A stretch of DNA of 41,028 nucleotides from Oscillospiraceae bacterium (GTDB lineage: Bacteria; Bacillota; Clostridia; Oscillospirales; Ruminococcaceae): the NCBI GenBank assembly GCA_031253495.1, contig JAIRWC010000026.1:1-41028 (forward strand), written 5' to 3'. The position numbers were made by a program, and so were the translations under genes. Below are positions 23,082 through 32,377 of the stretch, piece by piece (within the stretch, counting starts at the first letter, position 1; every line of letters starts with the position of its first letter). Under the pieces are notes generated by a model. That model saw only the letters and a list, made by a program, of their open reading frames with translations, had not been told where the DNA came from and did not search any database.

Positions 23082-24248
23082 TTATCCCACTATACCCGAA
23101 CGCTCTATTCCTTCCACGAAATATTTTTGCAAGAAGACGTACATTATCAGTATCGGGAAAAGCGCCATAAGGCACCCCGCCTGCACCCACACGATGAACT
23201 GCGTGGGCCCGCCCTCCACGCGCCCCGCGTTGAAATACTGCGACATAATCCTCCAAAGGTTGTCTATGGCGAGGGCTATGGTATCGGAACCGTTGAAGAA
23301 CATACCCGAAACGTAGCTGTCGTTCCAGTACCACACGACCGAGAATATGAACACCGTCAGATAAGAGTTCAAGGCGTTCGGTATCATTATACGGACGAAA
23401 GTGGATATGGGGCCGCAGCCGTCAAGGTGCGCCGCGTCTTCCAGCTCTTTGGGCAGCCCGCGGAAAAACTGCCTAAACAGCAGTATGAACAGCCCCGCCC
23501 TTATCCCGTTGCAGAAAAACGCCTGCATAAACAGGGCTATCGGGTTGTCCACGAGGTTAAGCGGACCGCCCCCCAACGCGTTGAAAATACCGAAAATGTC
23601 AAAATATCTGAACTGAACGTACAGCGGAATAAGGATAATCTGCACGGGAACTATCATCTGCAAAATCACTATGCCGAAAAGCAGCCCCCTGCCCCTGAAC
23701 TTAAACCGCGCGAACCCGTACCCCGCTATGGAGCAGGTTACGACTTGAATAACCGAACACCCGACGTTAATCAAAAGCGTGTTGGCGAAAACCTTAGGAT
23801 ACTCCATAGCCTTGAAGGTTTCCACGAAATTTTGCAGTCTGATGGTTTTGGGTATCCACATGACGGACGGGTCGGCGGTTTCAAACTGCGGCTTTACCGA
23901 CGAGGTCGCCATGTACAAAATGGGATAAAGGATAATGAACGAAAGACCTATCAAAATCACATAATGGAAAAAGGGCCACACCGCCTCGGTTATCCTCCGC
24001 CCGAAAATATAGCGGTAATGCTTTTTCTCCGATTCGGAATAATTTTTGAAATTCTTTAATATCTGCCAGTTGCTGATATGGTATTTTTTGCGGATTTCTT
24101 TGTTCCTTTTGTCAATCGCCTTTTGTTCCTTGCGGCTTAACCGTTCCTTGGGCATACCCATATCGAAGTCGGTTTCCCTGCGCGCGGCGGCGGCGGCGGG
24201 TTCGGCTTCGATTGTTTCTTTCGTTTTGTTTTCGTTGTTGTCAGACAT
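23082..24248 (-). CDS. ABC transporter permease, MalG type (second pair)
   Basis: A 388-residue permease of the carbohydrate uptake family (binding-protein-dependent transport, MalG side). After a charged cytoplasmic N-terminus of about 100 residues, far longer than in MalG, come six membrane segments. The loop that contacts the ATPase reads ELEDAAHLDGCGPISTFVRIMIPN, a recognisable EAA motif. It is the last gene of the ten-gene run and is paired with the MalF-like gene upstream (22 bases apart). The ATG at 24248 is preferred over a TTG one codon earlier; AAAGGGGG lies upstream. Its first eight residues, MSDNNENK, are the same as in the paired MalF-like protein. Substrate unknown, probably an oligosaccharide. 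Confidence 0.9.
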   Translation of the reverse strand: MSDNNENKTKETIEAEPAAAAARRETDFDMGMPKERLSRKEQKAIDKRNKEIRKKYHISNWQILKNFKNYSESEKKHYRYIFGRRITEAVWPFFHYVILIGLSFIILYPILYMATSSVKPQFETADPSVMWIPKTIRLQNFVETFKAMEYPKVFANTLLINVGCSVIQVVTCSIAGYGFARFKFRGRGLLFGIVILQMIVPVQIILIPLYVQFRYFDIFGIFNALGGGPLNLVDNPIALFMQAFFCNGIRAGLFILLFRQFFRGLPKELEDAAHLDGCGPISTFVRIMIPNALNSYLTVFIFSVVWYWNDSYVSGMFFNGSDTIALAIDNLWRIMSQYFNAGRVEGGPTQFIVWVQAGCLMALFPILIMYVFLQKYFVEGIERSGIVG

Positions 24249-24270
24249 CAAACACAGCCCCCTTTCCCCG

Positions 24271-25611
24271 TTAATCTACTTGATAGAACACGAACCGCGA
24301 CACAATCGCGACGATTACCGCCAGCGCGACGGCGATAATGGCGAAATATATCCAAGCTATCGCCGCGCTGTAACCGTATTGCAGGTTTTTAACCTGGCTC
24401 ACCACTATTCTCATGACGGCGTTTTCAGAATCGCTGAAAGTGTCTATAACCGTGTATATGAGGTTCGCCAAAATCATGGGGCTTATGGTGGGGAACGATA
24501 TTTTCCAGAAGAACTCCCACCCGGACGCCCCTTCCATCGAAGCGGCTTCTTTCGCGGATACGGGAATTTGCTGGAGCGCCGCCAAGAAAATCAATATTTG
24601 GATACCGGATTTCCAGATTAGGTTGAATATGTCGCTTGTCGCTTCCGACACGAAAGTGGTGAAACCCTCGCTCAGGTTATACAACCCGAGGAACCGCATG
24701 AACCCGTCCACCAGGTCGGTCTTGAACAGGGTGCTGAACTGCGCCGCCCCGCCCGAAGCCCCCTGCGACATAATATCGCCGTTGATAACCGATATTATGG
24801 GACCGGTGGCAATCAAAACGGGCAGGAAGAAAATGGCCCTCATTACCGTTCTTCCCTTGAATTTTTGATTTAACAAAATCGCGATAAACAGGCTGAACAC
24901 CAAAATCAGCAACACCCTCGGAACCATGTTGCCCAAAGACGCGAACAACTCGACCGGGTATTTGCTGTCCGTTAAGAAAGCGTATTTATAATGCGCGAAG
25001 TCGTTCCACCTCAAGTGGATGCCCGCGGAATTCATCCCGTATCTTTCCGCCTGGTCTTCGCTGACGATTGTCGTGTCGTTCAGCGAATAATTGACGGACT
25101 GCCCCAGCGGGAGTATAAACATATACAGCACGCCTATCAGCCACAACCCGATAAAGCCGTAACCGTACAGCTTTTTCTTCCGCTCGTATGACAGGCGGGT
25201 TCCCGTCGAACACTCGATTTGCCTGCGCTTATGCCTGATTTCATCGTCAAGCTCGGCGCGTTTTTCGCGGCATATTTTTTGTATTTGCTTCTTTTCGGTT
25301 TCGTCGTCGGTCTTGTTTACGGCTTTTTCTTCGTCCCTGTTAAGCTCGGCGTGCTTTTTTTCGGAATACGCTTCAAGTTTTTTCAGGTTTTTTTCAATAA
25401 GGTATTTGCGGCGCTCCTCGAACCTTTCTTGCGCGAGCGCCTCTTTTTTCGCCTTTTCCTCGAGTTTTAACGCTTCGGCCTTCGCCTTTTCCTCGAGTTT
25501 TAACGCCTCGGTTTTTTCGGCTGCGGCGAGCGTTTCCGCCTCGGTTTTTTCCGGCGGTGCCTTGACGGCGGGTTCTTCTTTTACGTTTTTGTTTTCGTTG
25601 TTATCCGACAT
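24271..25611 (-). CDS. ABC transporter permease, MalF type, with long charged N-terminus (second pair)
   Basis: A 446-residue MalF-like permease. The first 155 or so residues are a highly charged, probably coiled-coil region with internal repeats (EALKLEEKAKAEALKLEEK), unlike normal MalF; six membrane segments follow. The EAA loop reads AKEAASMEGASGWEFFWKISFPT. The gene starts inside the end of the DUF5696 gene (11-base overlap) with GGGGAGGT as ribosome-binding site, so the two are translationally coupled. Together with the MalG-like protein downstream it should form one import channel. Both proteins begin MSDNNENK, which suggests that the N-termini were copied from one gene to the other. 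No ATPase of the MsmK/MalK type is encoded in the window. Confidence 0.9.
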   Translation of the reverse strand: MSDNNENKNVKEEPAVKAPPEKTEAETLAAAEKTEALKLEEKAKAEALKLEEKAKKEALAQERFEERRKYLIEKNLKKLEAYSEKKHAELNRDEEKAVNKTDDETEKKQIQKICREKRAELDDEIRHKRRQIECSTGTRLSYERKKKLYGYGFIGLWLIGVLYMFILPLGQSVNYSLNDTTIVSEDQAERYGMNSAGIHLRWNDFAHYKYAFLTDSKYPVELFASLGNMVPRVLLILVFSLFIAILLNQKFKGRTVMRAIFFLPVLIATGPIISVINGDIMSQGASGGAAQFSTLFKTDLVDGFMRFLGLYNLSEGFTTFVSEATSDIFNLIWKSGIQILIFLAALQQIPVSAKEAASMEGASGWEFFWKISFPTISPMILANLIYTVIDTFSDSENAVMRIVVSQVKNLQYGYSAAIAWIYFAIIAVALAVIVAIVSRFVFYQVD

Positions 25612-28153
25612 CGCCGTACCTCCCCGCTAACCCGTAATCGCCGAAGTCGACGGTCCGCCCGTTCACCTTAAGCTCGCCCGTGTCGGTGTTTACATAAAAC
25701 GTTTTGCCGCCCTCGAAAACCGTTTCGACTTCATAAACCGACAGCCGTTTGTGCCCGATGATTCTTTCGCCGGAAATGTCGGCTATCAAATCCTTGAACA
25801 TAACATACTCGTTTATGGATTTTTCCGTCCAGCCGACGTAATTGGCGTAGAACTTTTTGTTATAGTCGCTGTCCGTGAACTTGCTCGGGTTTTTGTAAAT
25901 AAAATCGTAATGCAGGGGCGTTCCGGCGGAGAGCGCCAACAGCCTCAACGTGTCGGAGTCGGCGCTGGCGTTGAACGCTTTCGCCGAATAGGGGATATAC
26001 CCGTGTATGATTATCTGATAAAGCGGGATGTCGTAATCGAAAATATCATAGTTCGAGGAATACAGGGGAACGTTCGTTATCTCGCTGACGTAAGGCAGGG
26101 CGTAGGCGTTCGCGGACTGCGCGAGTATTGAAATCCCCTCGTCGTTCAGTTTTTTATACCCCTCGGTGAGGATTTGAACCGTATCCCTGCGGTTGAACTG
26201 GGTTCCGCCAAAGGGGTTCTTCCTTGAAAAGTCGCTGTAAAGCAGATAAGTCGCCTTATCCAACGAAACCGACGTTATCCCCTCGTTTTTGAGGGAGGCG
26301 GTCAATTTATCGAAGACGCCGGGGAAATAAAACGGGGAAAGGATAGTCCACGAATCGGCCAAGCCGTCGGGGGTTCCGAACGCGTATTCGTACTTCCTTT
26401 GCGCGGCGTAGGCTTTCGTTACCTGTTTCGAGGAGTTCAGCAGATAGGAATACCCGTTGCCCGACTTATAATATTCCATGAAATTGAAACTCGGGTACAT
26501 CGTGAAATTATTTTGCGAAACATAATCGGAAAGTTCTTTATACTTGCTTTTCCCGCCTAATTTTGACGAATACTGCACGGTCGGCGATATTTCGCGCTTG
26601 ATTCCGGCGGTGTTGAAGTCTTTGAAAGTAACGACGATATCGTCGACGCCGCCGCTCTTAAGCAGGGCGAGAATCTCTTTCGCCTGCCGATAGGTCGTTC
26701 CGTCGGTCTGTAAATCAACGGGGAACCCGCCGATTGAATGGGTTTTAACCGTGCCGCCGTTCAGCGTCAGATAATACGGGGCGTAGCCGTCCTTCGTCTT
26801 TTTGGTTAAGCCCTTGTGTTTTTCCAGATAACCGCGGTAGGCGTCGGCGACGTCGACGTAGTCCAAATCGTCGCCCGCGAGGGGATAGTACCGTATCGCC
26901 AAATCGCCGGTTTTGATTTTCCCCTGTTCATAAATCGAAAGCTCGTTGTTCCTTGTCCCTATATAATAAGAATCCGTGGTGCGGGTTCTGAAGTCGAACC
27001 ACGCCGCGTTATACGAGGTCGCGCTCTGGCGCGAGACGTTCGCTTTGATAATCGCGTTTTCATCGCCTTTTTCGGCTATGGCGAGGAGGGCGTTATCGCC
27101 GCCGTCGCCGCTCGTGTTCTTCCTGACGATGGAATACATGGGAAAATACACCTGCTCGTTTACGGGGGGGGCGAATTTTTGCGAAACCGTGAAATCCCTG
27201 CCGTATACCTGCCCGGTATAGGGGGCGGAGTTCACCTTCTTGTTGTCAAACTCTATTATCGCGCCGGACCCGTCGGGAACGACTATATACCCCTCCTCCC
27301 CTTCCGGCGCCGCGCCGAAGCTGCTCAACACCGAAAGCGTCAGCATCACGCTGGCGTCGTCCTCGCCCCTTTCGGCGGTGATTTTATTCTCAATGATTTT
27401 ATCCTGCGGAATTTCAACCAGCACGCTGTCGCCGTCAAGCGTAACGTCCATCGTGACGGAGGTGTACTTCGACTCGAAATTGAAAGTGAAACTCACGCCG
27501 CCGTCGTTCTTCGACGTCGGTTTAATGACGGTATTGTTCTTGACGGCGCCCCTCGACTGGAAGTTGGCGCTGTCCTTTTTCGAGCGGACGGGCATGGTGG
27601 TGTAGGAAGACGGGTTCCCCGCCTCGAAAGTCAGCGCGGACATCATGTTTTCCCGCTGGGCGCCCTTAGCCACGGAATCGGTCATGGCGTTCACGGGGGA
27701 CGACCACCAAACGAAACCGTTTTTCTTGTTATAGACGGCGAACATGGTCTCGTTGTCGGTATATTCGACGACGTTCTCGACTTCTTCGGTGAGCGGCTGG
27801 TATTTTCCGCTTTCGTCCTGAACCATGACGGGCTTGCCCTCGCCGTCAAGGACGGAAACCGTTTCCCTCACGGTTTTGACGTAATCGGAGGTTTCGACGA
27901 CGTAGAGGATAAAGTTATCGTTTTCCGCGTACGGCTTGGCTTGGCTCAAAACGTCGCTTTCTTTCCTCGTGTGAACCCGTTCCCTCTCGTCGGCGGCGGA
28001 ATCCCCTTCTTCCGTTTCGTCCGCGTTTTCGCCCTCGCCCTCGGAAAGGGCGGTTTCATCCTCCCACTCTTCCGACCGGACGGGCTGCCCGAAAGACGCC
28101 AGGAGCGCCGCCGTCAAGAACGCCGCGATAAGTTTATTCCTTAATTTAATCAT
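25601..28153 (-). CDS. DUF5696-family secreted protein
   Basis: An 850-residue protein with a cleavable signal peptide (about 1-27), an acidic linker, and a large extracellular region that matches DUF5696 proteins: an N-terminal beta-rich part (about 75-400) resembling the beta-sandwich of glycoside hydrolases, then a TIM-barrel-like part (about 450-800; KSGGVDDIVVTFKDFNTAGIK, YPSFNFMEYY, GITSVSLDKATYLLYSDFS, GISILAQSANAYALPYVSEI). The shape suggests glycan binding or hydrolysis, but the activity and catalytic residues are unknown; acidic residues at barrel strand ends are candidates. It is encoded between YIP1 and the second permease pair and overlaps the latter. Start: ATG with AGGGGTG upstream. 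I know of this family only as an uncharacterised one. Confidence 0.82.
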   Translation of the reverse strand: MIKLRNKLIAAFLTAALLASFGQPVRSEEWEDETALSEGEGENADETEEGDSAADERERVHTRKESDVLSQAKPYAENDNFILYVVETSDYVKTVRETVSVLDGEGKPVMVQDESGKYQPLTEEVENVVEYTDNETMFAVYNKKNGFVWWSSPVNAMTDSVAKGAQRENMMSALTFEAGNPSSYTTMPVRSKKDSANFQSRGAVKNNTVIKPTSKNDGGVSFTFNFESKYTSVTMDVTLDGDSVLVEIPQDKIIENKITAERGEDDASVMLTLSVLSSFGAAPEGEEGYIVVPDGSGAIIEFDNKKVNSAPYTGQVYGRDFTVSQKFAPPVNEQVYFPMYSIVRKNTSGDGGDNALLAIAEKGDENAIIKANVSRQSATSYNAAWFDFRTRTTDSYYIGTRNNELSIYEQGKIKTGDLAIRYYPLAGDDLDYVDVADAYRGYLEKHKGLTKKTKDGYAPYYLTLNGGTVKTHSIGGFPVDLQTDGTTYRQAKEILALLKSGGVDDIVVTFKDFNTAGIKREISPTVQYSSKLGGKSKYKELSDYVSQNNFTMYPSFNFMEYYKSGNGYSYLLNSSKQVTKAYAAQRKYEYAFGTPDGLADSWTILSPFYFPGVFDKLTASLKNEGITSVSLDKATYLLYSDFSRKNPFGGTQFNRRDTVQILTEGYKKLNDEGISILAQSANAYALPYVSEITNVPLYSSNYDIFDYDIPLYQIIIHGYIPYSAKAFNASADSDTLRLLALSAGTPLHYDFIYKNPSKFTDSDYNKKFYANYVGWTEKSINEYVMFKDLIADISGERIIGHKRLSVYEVETVFEGGKTFYVNTDTGELKVNGRTVDFGDYGLAGRYGDVG

Positions 28154-28165
28154 AAAATCGCACCC

Positions 28166-28801
28166 CTAACTTACCCTGTACAATATTTCCGTGTAAATCG
28201 TGTAAAAGAACACAAACACCTGCTGAAACAAAACGACCAGCAAAACGGCAAGGAATACGATGACCACCATCGCCGCCAGCGTGAAAAACATCGCGATAAG
28301 GGTTTTCGGCACGGAATACTGGTGTACCGCTTTCATTCCCGAAACCATCAAGGCGAACGACCACCCTATCCCCACGACCGAAATAAACGACAAAAACCCC
28401 TCTTCGGTCTGTAAAAGGACGTTGCTCGCCACCGTGTTAATCACCACCGAAAAGAGGTACGGCACCAAGGCGTAGGCGCTTACGCAGCATATATTGCGCA
28501 TGGTTCCCTCGCCGTTAAAGAGGGTGCACAGCGACCAGTTCGCCACCACCCACGTGAAGAACAGCACGATTGTCGAGGAAACGTACGGCACGACGAAAAA
28601 ATATTTCGTCTGCAGCCGGTTGAATATGAACCCTGTCATTTGGCTTTCAGCCACCGCCGTGAGGAAGAAAAGCAGCACGATTACAAGCGCGACTTTCATA
28701 TTATAGCCTTTTTTCCACCTTAAATCCTCGTATCCCTCGATAGGATGCCGGATAATGTAAAACGGCCACTTCCAGGCGGGTAAATTGATGTCGTATACCA
28801 T
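28166..28801 (-). CDS. YIP1-family membrane protein
   Basis: A 211-residue protein with five hydrophobic segments in the arrangement of the YIP1 (Yip1 domain) family: a soluble start ending PIEGYEDLRWKKGYN, then membrane helices around 37-57, 68-92, 103-128, 132-155 and 168-198. In bacteria these proteins are uncharacterised and often lie beside MalFG-type permease genes, as here, between an NHL-repeat protein and a DUF5696 protein. A role as a membrane scaffold or accessory channel part is inference. The ribosome-binding site is weak: GAAAGGA lies about 17 bases before the ATG, longer than usual, so expression may depend on upstream translation. Confidence 0.82.
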   Translation of the reverse strand: MVYDINLPAWKWPFYIIRHPIEGYEDLRWKKGYNMKVALVIVLLFFLTAVAESQMTGFIFNRLQTKYFFVVPYVSSTIVLFFTWVVANWSLCTLFNGEGTMRNICCVSAYALVPYLFSVVINTVASNVLLQTEEGFLSFISVVGIGWSFALMVSGMKAVHQYSVPKTLIAMFFTLAAMVVIVFLAVLLVVLFQQVFVFFYTIYTEILYRVS

Positions 28802-28842
28802 AGATGCAACGGGCGTCCTTTCCGATGTTCTTCAGCGGCGCG

Positions 28843-30378
28843 TCAGCGCGCCGCCGCCAATTTCGCTTTCTTCCTTTTGCGGCGCTTTAAAAATTTGCTC
28901 AATACGGTGAGAACCACGACGACGATTAAAATCGCCGCTAAAAAATTGTTAAAGTTCTTTCTTATAAAATCTATTCTGAAGTCCTTGAAAGCGCGGTTAT
29001 ACCCGCCGCGGGAGTGCATATGGAAATAATCCAGCGATTCTTTAAACTCGCCCAAACTTAACAGCGCGTTCCCCATGCCGATATACGCCATATAATAATT
29101 GGCGTCGCGGCGGAGGATTTCCTCCCACGGTTCCCTTGACTCGGCGTACAGCCCGCGGTTGAACAGCCCCATCGCCTCGTTCACGAGCATACCGAATTCC
29201 GTGAGCTTATAAACCGTTATGGAGTTTTTAACGCCGTCGAGTATATAAACCTTGTCGTTGTAGGTTTCAATCGCGTTAGGGGTTTTGAAGAGCCCTTTCT
29301 GCTCCCCTATCCCGCCGAAAATGAACATCAGCTCGCCTTCGTAGCTGTACTGGAATATTTTTCCGGAGGTGGCGTCCAACAGGAAAATATCGCCCTTTTT
29401 GTCCACCGCCACGCCGACGATTGAGGACTTGTAGCTTTTGCCGTGGACGTAGGGGGAGTTAAAATCGCCCCATATCATATCGTCGTACCCCTGCTTGGCG
29501 AAAACGTTCCGCCCGGCGGGGTCAAGTTTCTTTAAAACGTCCAAATCCGCGCTCTTGGCTTCGGTAACGGTGTAGATAAAATTGTCGTCGTCGATGGCGA
29601 AGTTGGAAAATTCGACGGGGACGGGGCGCGTGCGCTGTTCCATCTGTTCGCGGGTCAAAATGAACTTGAGAAAATAGTTAAGCATCGTGTTGAAGGTTTT
29701 TTCCACGCGGTTCGCGCCGTAGTAACCGTTGAACGAGCCGTTCTCGGAAAAGACGACGGCCCCCCTCGTAATGGACTTTATACATATATAGACGTTGCCC
29801 GCGTTGTCGACGATTACCTTTTTCGGGTTGAAGGTTACGTTTTGGTCGTAAAGGTTCGACGCGGGGCGGGTATATTCCATCCACACGTCGCCGTCGGCGT
29901 AGCACGCCAAGACGCGCTCGTTGTCATGGTCGGCTATGTAGATTAACGTTTCGCCGTTCCTGTCCTCCGTAACGAAAACGCCCTGCGGCTTGTTCAAAGA
30001 CGTGTAGTTCCCGATTTTCTGTTCGTCCAACCGGAAATCCTCGCCGTATCTGAAAGTCTTCATCTCGCGGACGTTCTGAAAGTCGGAATCGCAGATGACC
30101 AAACGGCTGTTCCCCGTGTCGGCGATATAGATTTCGCCCGTTTTATCGTAGACGAAAAGGTCTGACGGATTCTTCAGCCCGTCGGCGATTTTCAAATCCG
30201 CGCCCGTTACCACCCTGTCGACGATATAACCGTTCTGCACGGGATAGGTTTCCGCCCACCAGTCGTAATCGTAGGCGACGTAAGGCTCGTCGGCGGAAAC
30301 GAGCGCGGCGACCGTCCCCGCCGCGATTACCGCCGCCGTAAACGCCGATATAAGAATTTTAACCCTTTTTTTTATCAT
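28843..30378 (-). CDS. NHL-repeat/TPR membrane protein
   Basis: A 511-residue protein with an N-terminal signal or anchor (about 9-28), an extracellular beta-propeller of NHL-type repeats (about 60-395; LKNPSDLFVYDKTGEIYIADTGNSRLVI, LNKPQGVFVTEDRNGETLIYIADHDNERVL), a short TPR-like pair (about 410-465; ANYYMAYIGMGNALLSLGEFKESLDYF) and a C-terminal membrane helix (about 478-497) with a basic tail. It is probably anchored at both ends with the propeller outside, suited to hold or sense a polymer. Its start codon lies at the end of a 4-copy tandem repeat of ribosome-binding site plus ATG, so its translation may be controlled by small upstream frames. It belongs to the DUF5696/permease cluster. 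Confidence 0.82.
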   Translation of the reverse strand: MIKKRVKILISAFTAAVIAAGTVAALVSADEPYVAYDYDWWAETYPVQNGYIVDRVVTGADLKIADGLKNPSDLFVYDKTGEIYIADTGNSRLVICDSDFQNVREMKTFRYGEDFRLDEQKIGNYTSLNKPQGVFVTEDRNGETLIYIADHDNERVLACYADGDVWMEYTRPASNLYDQNVTFNPKKVIVDNAGNVYICIKSITRGAVVFSENGSFNGYYGANRVEKTFNTMLNYFLKFILTREQMEQRTRPVPVEFSNFAIDDDNFIYTVTEAKSADLDVLKKLDPAGRNVFAKQGYDDMIWGDFNSPYVHGKSYKSSIVGVAVDKKGDIFLLDATSGKIFQYSYEGELMFIFGGIGEQKGLFKTPNAIETYNDKVYILDGVKNSITVYKLTEFGMLVNEAMGLFNRGLYAESREPWEEILRRDANYYMAYIGMGNALLSLGEFKESLDYFHMHSRGGYNRAFKDFRIDFIRKNFNNFLAAILIVVVVLTVLSKFLKRRKRKKAKLAAAR

Positions 30379-30452
30379 AAAACCCGCACCCCCGTCATAA
30401 AACCCGCACCCCCGTCATAAAGCCCGCACCCTTCATAAAGCCCGCACCCCGT
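30376..30452 (-). repeat. Four tandem copies of a ribosome-binding-site/start-codon unit
   Basis: The entire space between the MalG-like gene and the NHL gene consists of four head-to-tail units (30376-30395, 30396-30415, 30416-30433, 30434-30452; 20, 20, 18 and 19 bases). On the coding strand each unit is CGGGGGTGCGGGTTTTATGA or a close variant, with a G-rich ribosome-binding site and an ATG. The first ATG of the NHL gene is the last copy. From the neighbouring copies, short frames coding MTGVRVL end in TTATGA, so the stop overlaps the next start by two bases. Confidence 0.85.
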
Positions 30453-31318
30453 CAGTCTTTCAGGCCGCTTTGCGCCATAGTTTCGATTACGTTGCTTTGG
30501 CAGAACACGAATATCGTCATCGGCGGCACCATAATGAAAACCGAAGCCGCCGCCGCTATCCCCATACGCTGGATACCCGAAAGTTTTATCTGTTCCATAA
30601 CCGTCGGAATGGGCTTTAACGCCTCGTTGTAAATGAAAGAATAGCCCGTCATCTGCCACGCGCCGTTAAAGGCGAAGATAATCAGCGTTATCCAAGCGGG
30701 CTTTACGTTGGGCATGACGACCTGCCAGCAAATGCGCATATGCCCCGCGCCGTCAAGCTGCGCCGCCTCAATCATCGAATCGTGGATTTGCCCCATGAAC
30801 TGCCGCATAAAGAACAGCGAGAGCGGCGTCGCGATAAAGGGCAGGGTAATCGCGAAATAGGTGTTAATCATCCCGAGCTTCGCCATTACCAAATACACCA
30901 TTACGAAAGTTACGGTGGACTGGAAAAGCAGGGATATTTCGATAATCTTGTTGAGAATCTTTATTCCGGGGGCCCTCACCTTCGCCAGCACGTAAGCCGC
31001 CGACGACGCGAACATGAGCTGAGACACGGTTATTACGACGGTTACGAACACCGAGTTAAACAAATAACGGGAAAACGGCACCCACATATTCCCCGCGACT
31101 TGAAACAGCTCGGTATAGTTTTGGGTCGTGGGGCGGATGGGATAAAGCCTCGGCGGGAAAAGAAAAAACTCTTCCCTCGGTTTGAGCGACTGCACCACCG
31201 ACAGATATATGGGGAAAAGCATGAAAACCCCCACTATCGCCAAAAGCAGAAAAATCATTATGTCGCCGCCGACGGAACCGCTGTATTTCTTCCTTTTTCC
31301 GATTTTAAACTTAGCCAT
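30452..31318 (-). CDS. ABC transporter permease, MalG type (first pair)
   Basis: A 288-residue sugar-uptake permease of usual MalG length with six membrane segments and the EAA loop DSMIEAAQLDGAGHMRICWQVVMPN. The N-terminal PREEFFLFPPRLYPIRPTTQNY segment is characteristic of MalG-type subunits. The start ATG has AAGGAG 8 bases upstream. It pairs with the MalF-like gene 58 bases upstream. Its stop codon is the first base of the tandem repeat before the NHL gene. With MalF and the solute-binding protein it should form an importer whose substrate is likely a sugar or glycan fragment, judging only by family. Confidence 0.92.
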   Translation of the reverse strand: MAKFKIGKRKKYSGSVGGDIMIFLLLAIVGVFMLFPIYLSVVQSLKPREEFFLFPPRLYPIRPTTQNYTELFQVAGNMWVPFSRYLFNSVFVTVVITVSQLMFASSAAYVLAKVRAPGIKILNKIIEISLLFQSTVTFVMVYLVMAKLGMINTYFAITLPFIATPLSLFFMRQFMGQIHDSMIEAAQLDGAGHMRICWQVVMPNVKPAWITLIIFAFNGAWQMTGYSFIYNEALKPIPTVMEQIKLSGIQRMGIAAAASVFIMVPPMTIFVFCQSNVIETMAQSGLKD

Positions 31319-31376
31319 ACGCCAAACTCCTTATACCGTTTCCCGTTTCAATCGCGTTAAGCGAGAAACAAAGACT

Positions 31377-32354
31377 CTACCCGTCGAGGTATTTTCCGAG
31401 TAACTTTTTTATCCCCCAGTTCGCCAAAAGCATGGACAGGAACAACACGAAACAGATTGCCGAGGCGTAACCCATCTCAAACCGCAGAAAACCGTAGTCG
31501 AAAGCGTGGTTCATAATCGAGTGGGCGCGGTAGTCCGTCGTCGGGAACGCCGTCAGGAACCGCGAAACGTCGCCCGCCGCGAAAGACGTCGTTATCTGTA
31601 TTACCGCCGCGAATAAAAGCTGAGGGCCCATCGCGGGAATGGTTATCATCAAAAGCTCTTGGGCGCGGTTCCTGATTCCCTCGATGGCCCCCGCCTCGTA
31701 CCGTTCGCCGGGGATGCCCTGCAGCCCCGCGCGGATTGCCAAAAAGCCCGTTCCGAGAGAAATCCAAAGCTGAACGACTATAACCACGCCCAAAATATAG
31801 TTGCCGTCGGTCAGCCACTGCCTCGAACCGTTGATAATCCCCAAATCAATCAAGTATGAATTGGCTATGCCGTAGGTGTCGCCGGAAAAGATTAACTGCC
31901 AGGTAGTATACAGGTTCCCCGCCAGCGTGGGAGAATAAAAGATAAAGGTGAAAATCGTCTTCAAATGCCCGGGCAGCTGGTTAATAAACCAAGCGAGCAT
32001 AAAACACATCATGTAGCTCACCGGTCCGGTAATCACCGCGAAAACGAGCGTGTTCTGGATAGAAATGAGGAAAACCTCGTCTTCCATGAGCAGGGTGTAA
32101 AAGTTATTGAACCCCACCCATTTGGGGAACGTTACCATGTTAAAGTTGGTGAACCCCATGGGCAAAGCCATGACGACCGGAACCGCCGTCATCACCAAAA
32201 AGAGGATAAAATACGGCGCTATCATGGCGTAGGCGCTTCTGTGGCGTTTCATCTCTTTCAGCGTATATCTGAACCTGCTGTCTTCCACGCGCTTTTTCTC
32301 GGGTATTAACGGGCTTTTCTGTTTGTCGGGATTTTTTACCACGATTCTTTCCAA
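31377..32354 (-). CDS. ABC transporter permease, MalF type (first pair)
   Basis: A 325-residue permease with a basic N-terminus of about 40 residues and six membrane segments, of the MalF side of carbohydrate importers. The ATPase-contact loop is degenerate: GERYEAGAIEGIRNRAQELLMITIPA (EAGA in place of EAA), while the downstream partner keeps EAA. The start is TTG, with GGGGGT 8 bases upstream. It lies 23 bases after the solute-binding protein gene and 58 before the MalG-like gene. No periplasmic P2-like loop is present, as usual in Gram-positive MalF proteins. Confidence 0.9.
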   Translation of the reverse strand: MERIVVKNPDKQKSPLIPEKKRVEDSRFRYTLKEMKRHRSAYAMIAPYFILFLVMTAVPVVMALPMGFTNFNMVTFPKWVGFNNFYTLLMEDEVFLISIQNTLVFAVITGPVSYMMCFMLAWFINQLPGHLKTIFTFIFYSPTLAGNLYTTWQLIFSGDTYGIANSYLIDLGIINGSRQWLTDGNYILGVVIVVQLWISLGTGFLAIRAGLQGIPGERYEAGAIEGIRNRAQELLMITIPAMGPQLLFAAVIQITTSFAAGDVSRFLTAFPTTDYRAHSIMNHAFDYGFLRFEMGYASAICFVLFLSMLLANWGIKKLLGKYLDG

Positions 32355-32377
32355 AACTTTTTACCCCCGTGTGATGT

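Noticed and set aside
26816-28144. 442-codon open frame on the plus strand across the DUF5696 gene
   Set aside because: Opposite a gene with signal peptide, ribosome-binding site and operon context; translation rich in Arg, His and Val with no recognisable domain.
30376-30452. Possible CRISPR-like or short-spacer repeat array
   Set aside because: The four units are directly adjacent with no spacers, and there are no cas genes; they are tandem copies of a translation start region.
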